Assembly (NCBI GenBank): GCA_012032555.1
Contig: JAAUSR010000038.1
Location: 1 to 47,369, forward strand
Direction of reading: 5' to 3'
DNA from: Thioploca sp.
GTDB lineage: Bacteria; Pseudomonadota; Gammaproteobacteria; Beggiatoales; Beggiatoaceae
Length of the DNA: 47,369 nucleotides
The position numbers were made by a program, and so were the translations under genes. The notes beneath the pieces were generated by a model that was not told the origin of the DNA, did no database searches, and saw nothing but the letters and a program-made list of their open reading frames with translations. Each line of letters begins with the position of its first letter. The first letter of the stretch is position 1. Positions 42,709 through 47,369 of this stretch are shown piece by piece.

Positions 42709-43829
42709 TCGATCGATTGATTAGAATTGTAATTTACAAATGTATTTTACCATTCAAGTTAAACTTATGGATTGTAGAAGGAATAGAACTTAATAGTGGT
42801 ATACCGCTTTCAATTATATGTGCTATGGAAAATCGTCGGTTCAGGAATTACCTCTGCGGGCTAATTTATGGTGATTCTTTTAAAGAATTCAATTTGGGTT
42901 GGGTGTGGTATTGGAATGCGATAAGAACTGCTCGAAAAGCAAAGTATGATTGCGCTATGATATTGGTTGAAGTCCACAATTCACTGGGAAAAATACTTAA
43001 TTCTAAAAAGTGGTTTTATATTCCTCAATGGGTAAAGGGTGAGGTAGATATTCCAATAAGTCCTCTCGTTTGGCAGGATCGAAGTTTGAAATCGGATTTG
43101 CGACGGATAAAGAAAAATGCTCTTCAATATCAAGTGTGTCGAGATCCGGAGAGCTTGAATGATTTTTATTACAATATGCATATACCTTATATCACAACTT
43201 CTCATGGTAATTGTGCGTATATTTCCTCATTTGAGAATATGGAGTGTGGTTTAACCCATGGTGATCTACTGTTTGTAACTAAACATGGAGAACGCATAGC
43301 CGGAGCGCTTATTCTATACGAGAAGACTGGAGTTCGCCTATGGTCTTTTGGAGTTAGAGATGGAAATAAGAAATATCTTGTTGATGGTGTGATAGGTGCT
43401 TTGTATTACTATTCTTTAGTATATCTTGAGAATAAAGGTTTTAATAAAGTAAATTTTGGCTGGTCTCGGTCCTTTCTAAGAGATGGCGTGCTTCGATATA
43501 AGGCAAAATGGTCTCAGTGGCTATTTGGGACTTCTCAAAACGGAATTGCCCTTCGGATCTTGTCAGATACCCAGCCGGTAAGAGAATTTTTATGTAAAAA
43601 TCCATTTATTTTTAAACATCGGGATTTACTTTATGGTGCGTATTTTGTCGATTCCTCCCATTTCCTTTCACCGGAAGAATTCAAGAAAATCGATGATGAT
43701 TATAGTCTTTTCGGATTATCAAAATTATTCGTATACCAAATGAGGTCAGGCACATCAGCTAATAGAGTAAAGGTTCCGCCAGAACAGGCTACTAGAATAG
43801 AGCTAAAGGAGATTGTATGGAAAAATTGA
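42705..43829 (+). CDS. GNAT-fold (BioF2/FemAB-like) acyltransferase
   Basis: The 374-residue protein resembles the Acetyltransf_6 group of GNAT-fold proteins, which move acyl or aminoacyl groups in polysaccharide or peptide synthesis. Evidence is the segment SDLRRIKKNALQYQVCRDPE (about 126-145), LFVTKHGERIAGALILYEKTG (about 187-207), a GALYYYSLVYLENKGFNKVNFG helix-strand (about 226-247) and SFLRDGVLRYKAKWS (about 250-264). The start is uncertain: the only start in frame near the beginning is TTG 42705, coupled to a leader ORF. Its stop region overlaps the next gene by 13 nt, so they form an operon. Substrate is unknown. Confidence 0.7.
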   Translation: MIDRLIRIVIYKCILPFKLNLWIVEGIELNSGIPLSIICAMENRRFRNYLCGLIYGDSFKEFNLGWVWYWNAIRTARKAKYDCAMILVEVHNSLGKILNSKKWFYIPQWVKGEVDIPISPLVWQDRSLKSDLRRIKKNALQYQVCRDPESLNDFYYNMHIPYITTSHGNCAYISSFENMECGLTHGDLLFVTKHGERIAGALILYEKTGVRLWSFGVRDGNKKYLVDGVIGALYYYSLVYLENKGFNKVNFGWSRSFLRDGVLRYKAKWSQWLFGTSQNGIALRILSDTQPVREFLCKNPFIFKHRDLLYGAYFVDSSHFLSPEEFKKIDDDYSLFGLSKLFVYQMRSGTSANRVKVPPEQATRIELKEIVWKN

Positions 43830-44938
43830 TTAATGAGAATGTATTTCCTACCAATGCGGAAATTATTCAGAGTGTTGAAGTGTTGTTTAATGAACTCTTG
43901 CATTTTCGTCCGGGTGAGAACCTCTTACTGTATGTGGATGAAGGCAGTGATTTACGAGTAGCTCATTTGATAAAGAAGCGTGTAGAAGACCAAGGAGGAC
44001 AGGCTAAAATTTTACAACTATCTAAAACCGTTGTACTTGACAAACAAGTATTAGAAATCTGCAATACCATCAAAAATGGTTCCTTTCAGGTCATGTGTGA
44101 GTTGTCAGAACAATACTTCTATCTTACTCAGGCGTGGCGAGTTGCATTGGAAGCCAGTATCAGGGTGTATTCATTAGCGGGATTAGATTCTGCCTCTTTC
44201 GTGCGTTGCGTTGGCAAGGTCAACCATTCTGCTATGTTTAAGTTCGGGCGAGAACTAAAGAAAATACTTCAAAAAGCACATCATCTTCATATTAACAGTC
44301 AGAATGGCACTGATATTAAAATGCAAATGGGTTCTATTTCTCGTATGGCTAGATTTTCTGGAAAGCGGCTTGACCGGTTGATAACCCGATTTTGCAAAAG
44401 ACCCCAGTCTTTTATTGGAGATCCGAGTGGTATCCTGGATGGTAAAAAAAACCGTGCAACCTTTCTGGGTGGGCAGGTATCATTTAGAGGTGTACCACGA
44501 ACTATCGAAGGGATAGCTGTAATTGATGGTTATATGTGGCCACCGGATGAGATTGGTTCTTTAGAAAACCCGCTGGTATTGAAAATTGAAAAAGGAAGCA
44601 TTGTTGAGATTAGCGGTTGTTCGGAAAAATCACCCCTCCTGAAAAAGCGATTTCATGGACAACCAATAGAAATAGAACATCTCTGTATCGGTTTTAATCC
44701 CGGCGCTAGGTTGCCATCCAAGATACTAGAAGCGGAAAGAGTATTTGGTTCTATTTCAATAGGCATTGGCAAGGGATCTTTTCATACTGATGGGGTTATC
44801 AAAAATCTTTCTTTAAAAGTTGATAATACCTGGATAGCGGAAAACGGCGCTTTTATTTCCCCTCAATGGTCTAGTTTTATACCTCATTCATATTCACCCG
44901 CGCCAGCACCCCTTAAGCCTAAAAAAACCGATGTTTGA
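43817..44938 (+). CDS. M29 aminopeptidase / NicX-like metalloenzyme
   Basis: The 373-residue protein resembles the group that includes thermophilic M29 aminopeptidases and 2,5-dihydroxypyridine dioxygenase (NicX). The N-terminal half (LLHFRPGENLLLYVDEGSD; AHLIKKRVEDQGGQAKIL) is a Rossmann-like part. The second half has EIEHLCIGFNPGARL (about 293-307), ERVFGSISIGIGKGSFHTDG near 307-322, whose H-T-D could bind metal, and KVDNTWIAENGAF. Whether it acts as peptidase or dioxygenase cannot be told. AAAGGAG precedes the ATG inside the end of the acyltransferase gene, so the two are translated together. The C-terminal tail is Pro-rich. The pair suggests one pathway that joins and cuts a small peptide-like or aromatic compound. 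Confidence 0.7.
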   Translation: MEKLINENVFPTNAEIIQSVEVLFNELLHFRPGENLLLYVDEGSDLRVAHLIKKRVEDQGGQAKILQLSKTVVLDKQVLEICNTIKNGSFQVMCELSEQYFYLTQAWRVALEASIRVYSLAGLDSASFVRCVGKVNHSAMFKFGRELKKILQKAHHLHINSQNGTDIKMQMGSISRMARFSGKRLDRLITRFCKRPQSFIGDPSGILDGKKNRATFLGGQVSFRGVPRTIEGIAVIDGYMWPPDEIGSLENPLVLKIEKGSIVEISGCSEKSPLLKKRFHGQPIEIEHLCIGFNPGARLPSKILEAERVFGSISIGIGKGSFHTDGVIKNLSLKVDNTWIAENGAFISPQWSSFIPHSYSPAPAPLKPKKTDV

Positions 44939-44962
44939 TATTTTCTAATACCTTGAAAAAAC

Positions 44963-45008
44963 TAGCGCGTCGTTTAGATTGAACGATAACATAACCAACA
45001 ACGCGCTA
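44963..45008. terminator. Weak stem between convergent genes
   Basis: TAGCGCGT (44963-44970) and ACGCGCTA (45001-45008) form an 8-bp stem with a 30-nt loop. It lies between the stop of the metalloenzyme gene (plus) and the stop of the Met-zipper protein gene (minus). A terminator role is possible but the loop is long. Confidence 0.35.
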
Positions 45009-45024
45009 CATTTAACTTATCTCA

Positions 45025-46056
45025 TTACCAAGGCATCCACGGCATGTTCCTACCAGCACGACCTAGTGTCGAATCCATGTCATGAGTCATAACGCCCATA
45101 TTTTTCATCATGTAATACATATGCGTGTTCATATCTTCCATGTTAGCATTCATATATTTCATACTAGTGTCCATTTTGGGTACCGCCCTCAAAGCTTGTT
45201 GGATTTCGCCCAAAATATTTAAACTAGCGATGCCTTTCATGACCCCCGATGCTAAGTAGCTTGCTAAGGCACTATCTATTATAAATTCTTTATTCTTAAC
45301 CGGGGTTTCTCTATCCGTCTTTATCGCACTTTCTTGACGGAGATAATCTAATATTATCTTGGCTACCGGATAAAGTGGATCTTGTCGATTTTCTTGATCT
45401 AATTTTGATTTATTTTCTTCATCTTTTTCGGTTTTACGAAGCGCCTTTAACAATAATTTTCTAACAATATTCCAATCTGCTTTAAACTGTTCTAATTTCC
45501 GAGTTATATTCATTATTTGCACGAAGGTATCACAAGCTATACGGGAGTTATCATTGAATATATTATCCATATTGGGAAAAAAACTGCTTAACTTCTTACC
45601 CAATTCATTATTCATACTCACTATCTGATCTTTTTCCGGGCTTTGCGGTATTTGCTGAATTTCTTTATTCAACGTCAAGCTAGTCACTAAGAGATCTTGA
45701 GCTTGCTTTACCATCATGAGTTGCATACCCTGTTGGCAACTTTGTCTTTGTCCTTGGTATTTGATCTCCTCTTTTGAGTTGGATTCTGCTTGGTGAGGAG
45801 TTACCGTTTCCGGCGTTTCTGCTGGCGCATTTGTTAATTGAGATGTTGCTTGTGCTTTATTGATCCAATCAAAACCAATATAAACTCCCATCATGGTTAA
45901 ACAGATAAAGAGTATTGCTAACCAACGAAAAGTTCTTTCTAACCATTGGGAGCGTTTTTCACTTTTTGAAAGAATTTCAGTCAGTTGTTGGATGGTTTGC
46001 TCAGATTGGTTCAGGGATTGAGTTAATTCTTGAACAGTTTTATCAGCAGGGTTCAT
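45025..46056 (-). CDS. Membrane protein with a methionine-zipper C-terminus
   Basis: I do not recognise a named family for this 343-residue protein. A short coiled coil (about 7-40, VQELTQSLNQSEQTIQQL) precedes one membrane segment (about 45-64, LAILFICLTMMGVYIGF), then a Ser/Pro/Glu linker and a helical region of about 200 residues with few Cys. The last 49 residues are extraordinary: Met occurs at residues 295, 299, 302, 306, 309, 313, 316, 320, 323 and 327. This is the 4-3 spacing of a coiled-coil a/d pattern, filled by Met only. The tail ends NMPWMPW. It lies 22 nt after the TrpD2-like gene in the same direction, so it is cotranscribed with it. Most of the protein should lie outside the cytoplasm. 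Confidence 0.75.
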   Translation of the reverse strand: MNPADKTVQELTQSLNQSEQTIQQLTEILSKSEKRSQWLERTFRWLAILFICLTMMGVYIGFDWINKAQATSQLTNAPAETPETVTPHQAESNSKEEIKYQGQRQSCQQGMQLMMVKQAQDLLVTSLTLNKEIQQIPQSPEKDQIVSMNNELGKKLSSFFPNMDNIFNDNSRIACDTFVQIMNITRKLEQFKADWNIVRKLLLKALRKTEKDEENKSKLDQENRQDPLYPVAKIILDYLRQESAIKTDRETPVKNKEFIIDSALASYLASGVMKGIASLNILGEIQQALRAVPKMDTSMKYMNANMEDMNTHMYYMMKNMGVMTHDMDSTLGRAGRNMPWMPW

Positions 46057-46078
46057 TTTGCAATTCCTTTTAATCGAT

Positions 46079-47107
46079 TTAAGAAGCTAAAGCGGTAGCT
46101 ATACCATACTTAGTTTTGGGGCGATTTTCCCACATTGCTCTAGCTATCTCCTGCGCTTCATCAATACTGCTCGCTTTTTCCATGAGTTTTAGGGCAACGG
46201 CAGCGGTACCAACGACAGCACCTTGTGCATATTCCTCTTCAATTTCACCTCGCCACAAAGCTGATAATCGTTGTGGGTCCAGAACTTCCTCTTTAACATG
46301 GCGTTTGGTAAATAAAGGTGGCCATACTTCATCATTCAATTCGCCGTTATGGACACTTTGGACTAAACATTCTAAATCCGGATCGCGTTCAATTTCTCCA
46401 CCTTCACCTTTGATTACAGCTAGGTGGGGTTGATTAAGTAGTACAGCGGCTTCTTGATGAACCGGTCGGTAACCGGGATGAAAGATACCTTGCATGACAT
46501 AGGGGGCATCAAAAGGATTAAGCATTCTTGCGAGAGTATGTACCGGTGAACGTAGTCCCATTAAAGGTCTTAATTCAATGATTTCATGCAATTTAGGACA
46601 AAGGAATTCTAAAGGTAAATAACTAAAATGTGTTTGTTTAATTTGCTCCGCCGCTTCGGCAAAAGACTTAGCGAATTGGATCCCAAGGTAGTGCAATACA
46701 TCTTGGGTGTAAATGCGTCCATTGGTGTGTCCACGGGTACCGTGCATGAACACCCGAATACCATTCGTCGCTAATAATAGGGTGGAGAGCAGAAACCAAG
46801 GTAAATGGCGGCGTTTACCAGCATAGGACGACCAATCTAAATCAACTTCTGCCAATCCGGTGGGCAGTTTGAAGGAATCACGTGCTGCTTGGATAAAACC
46901 GGCTAATTCTTCCCGGGTTTCTTCCTTAACACGCATTAACATCATAAAAGCGCCTAATTGCACCGGCTCGATTTCATCAGCCATAATCATGCGCATAGCG
47001 GTAAACGCTTCTGCTTGTGTTAATGGTCGTGAGCCGTTTTTACCTTTACCTAAAATGCGTACATATTGAGCAAAGGAATGTTCTTGGTAATAAGTAGTTG
47101 TTAACAT
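46079..47107 (-). CDS. ybiB: TrpD2/YbiB-type phosphoribosyltransferase-like protein
   Basis: The 342-residue protein belongs to the anthranilate phosphoribosyltransferase-like fold: FAQYVRILGKGKNGSRPLTQ at the start, MADEIEPVQLGAFMMLMRVK and EELAGFIQAARDSF in the N-terminal helical domain, and a long domain with FMHGTRGHTNGRIYTQDV and LRPLMGLRSPVHTLARMLNP. The GTGG/PRPP loop of TrpD is changed (HGTRGHTNG), as in the YbiB/TrpD2 branch, whose members bind nucleic acid in E. coli rather than make tryptophan. The ATG at 47107 follows AGAGGAA; a TTG just before it is in frame. It lies between the NrfD-like gene and the Met-zipper gene on the same strand. Confidence 0.82.
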   Translation of the reverse strand: MLTTTYYQEHSFAQYVRILGKGKNGSRPLTQAEAFTAMRMIMADEIEPVQLGAFMMLMRVKEETREELAGFIQAARDSFKLPTGLAEVDLDWSSYAGKRRHLPWFLLSTLLLATNGIRVFMHGTRGHTNGRIYTQDVLHYLGIQFAKSFAEAAEQIKQTHFSYLPLEFLCPKLHEIIELRPLMGLRSPVHTLARMLNPFDAPYVMQGIFHPGYRPVHQEAAVLLNQPHLAVIKGEGGEIERDPDLECLVQSVHNGELNDEVWPPLFTKRHVKEEVLDPQRLSALWRGEIEEEYAQGAVVGTAAVALKLMEKASSIDEAQEIARAMWENRPKTKYGIATALAS

Positions 47108-47130
47108 CAATATAATTTCCTCTGGGGGGA

Positions 47131-47170
47131 TTCGATTTTGGATCGGAATAGCCCACCGTCCAAAATCGAA
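47131..47170. repeat. 12-bp inverted repeat between two minus-strand genes
   Basis: TTCGATTTTGGA (47131-47142) and TCCAAAATCGAA (47159-47170) are perfect inverted repeats with a 16-nt loop. They lie between the NrfD-like gene and ybiB. No T-run follows on the minus strand, so it may be an RNA-processing or attenuation stem rather than a terminator. Confidence 0.5.
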
Positions 47171-47179
47171 ATTTTACGA

Positions 47180-47369
47180 TTAATCTAATATTTGTGGATC
47201 AAGATCGGCATCCGCTAAACTGGTCGGTAAAAAAGGCAGAATTTTTAATGCGAGGGTAGTTAACAGGATGGAAATAGCTATGCCACCAATACCAAGCATA
47301 ATTTCCCAATGGCTAGGTATATAAAGATGAACCGGACTGTTATCAAAAAACCTGAGCAGTTACTTCCAT
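47180..47369 (-). CDS. C-terminus of an NrfD/PsrC-type membrane subunit (partial)
   Basis: The frame runs from the window end to TAA at 47180-47182. It reads SPVHLYIPSHWEIMLGIGG, then a membrane helix IAISILLTTLALKILPFLP and a polar tail. YxPSxWE followed by a helix and a K-x-x-P-F end is typical of NrfD/PsrC/DsrP quinol-interacting subunits of molybdopterin or Fe-S redox complexes, such as polysulfide or sulfur-oxidising systems. The upstream part is outside the window. A run of six A at 47345-47350 (plus strand) precedes an in-frame stop; with one base fewer, the frame would continue as VTAQVFDNSP. This may be a sequencing error. Confidence 0.55.

Overview
The window reads as chromosomal DNA of a large sulfur-oxidising gammaproteobacterium, most likely family Beggiatoaceae (Beggiatoa, Thioploca or Thiomargarita). 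This is inferred from AT-rich, loosely packed genes, gammaproteobacterial housekeeping genes (yajC-secD-secF, rpmE, rsmH-ftsL-murE-murF-mraY, RsmH- and MraY-type proteins), large exoproteins of the two-partner-secretion and InlB-repeat kinds, many small palindromic repeats, and three phased copies of a TAACTGA-like heptamer before porG, a repeat type known from marine Beggiatoaceae. No rRNA, tRNA or CRISPR array was recognised.

Layout. 1-4.2 kb: end of a Met/Gly-rich protein with two His/Cys repeats, a filamentous-haemagglutinin-type exoprotein, and a small DUF4388-like protein. 4.5-7.3 kb: pyruvate phosphate dikinase. 7.6-9.6 kb: an internally deleted VgrG remnant, a radical SAM/SPASM protein and a repeat-rich gene-poor stretch. 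9.6-14.9 kb: a secreted Pro-rich protein, a GNAT acetyltransferase, an LRR plus InlB-repeat surface protein split by a frameshift, and an RpfE/phosphoglycerate-mutase-like protein. 15.1-21.2 kb: a pyruvate/2-oxoacid:ferredoxin oxidoreductase locus (gamma, alpha, beta, and a flavin/Fe-S electron-transfer subunit), interrupted by a DUF4258/MqsA toxin-antitoxin pair and an unknown gene. 21.4-22.7 kb: a phospholipid-methyltransferase-like gene, a MITE-like element and an IS630-type transposase remnant.

22.9-28.3 kb (minus strand): a division and cell-wall cluster, rsmH-ftsL-murE-murF-mraY, lacking ftsI between ftsL and murE and lacking mraZ upstream; the genes usually found after mraY are replaced by the IS remnant. 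28.7-33.1 kb: a nitrilase-family amidohydrolase, a membrane-anchored coiled-coil SUMF1-fold protein and a periplasmic protein. 33.5-35.3 kb: molybdate transporter modBC without modA. 35.3-37 kb: a FIST sensor protein and a small internally duplicated protein. 37.1-41.1 kb (minus): yajC-secD-secF (secF frameshifted) and rpmE. 41.1-47.4 kb: remnants and repeats, a two-gene operon pairing an acetyltransferase-like protein with a NicX/M29-like metalloenzyme, and a minus-strand group with an NrfD-like membrane subunit (cut by the window end), a TrpD2/YbiB-type protein and a membrane protein whose tail has Met at every a/d heptad position.

Metabolically, PPDK and the 2-oxoacid:ferredoxin oxidoreductase meet at pyruvate and acetyl-CoA, and modBC would supply molybdenum for Mo-enzymes such as those that use NrfD-like membrane subunits. 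At least three genes are broken by single-base shifts, two of them at homopolymers, so sequencing error is a live explanation for them. The least explained features are the His/Cys repeat protein, the methionine zipper, the acetyltransferase/metalloenzyme operon with its overlapping leader ORF, and the interrupted por locus.
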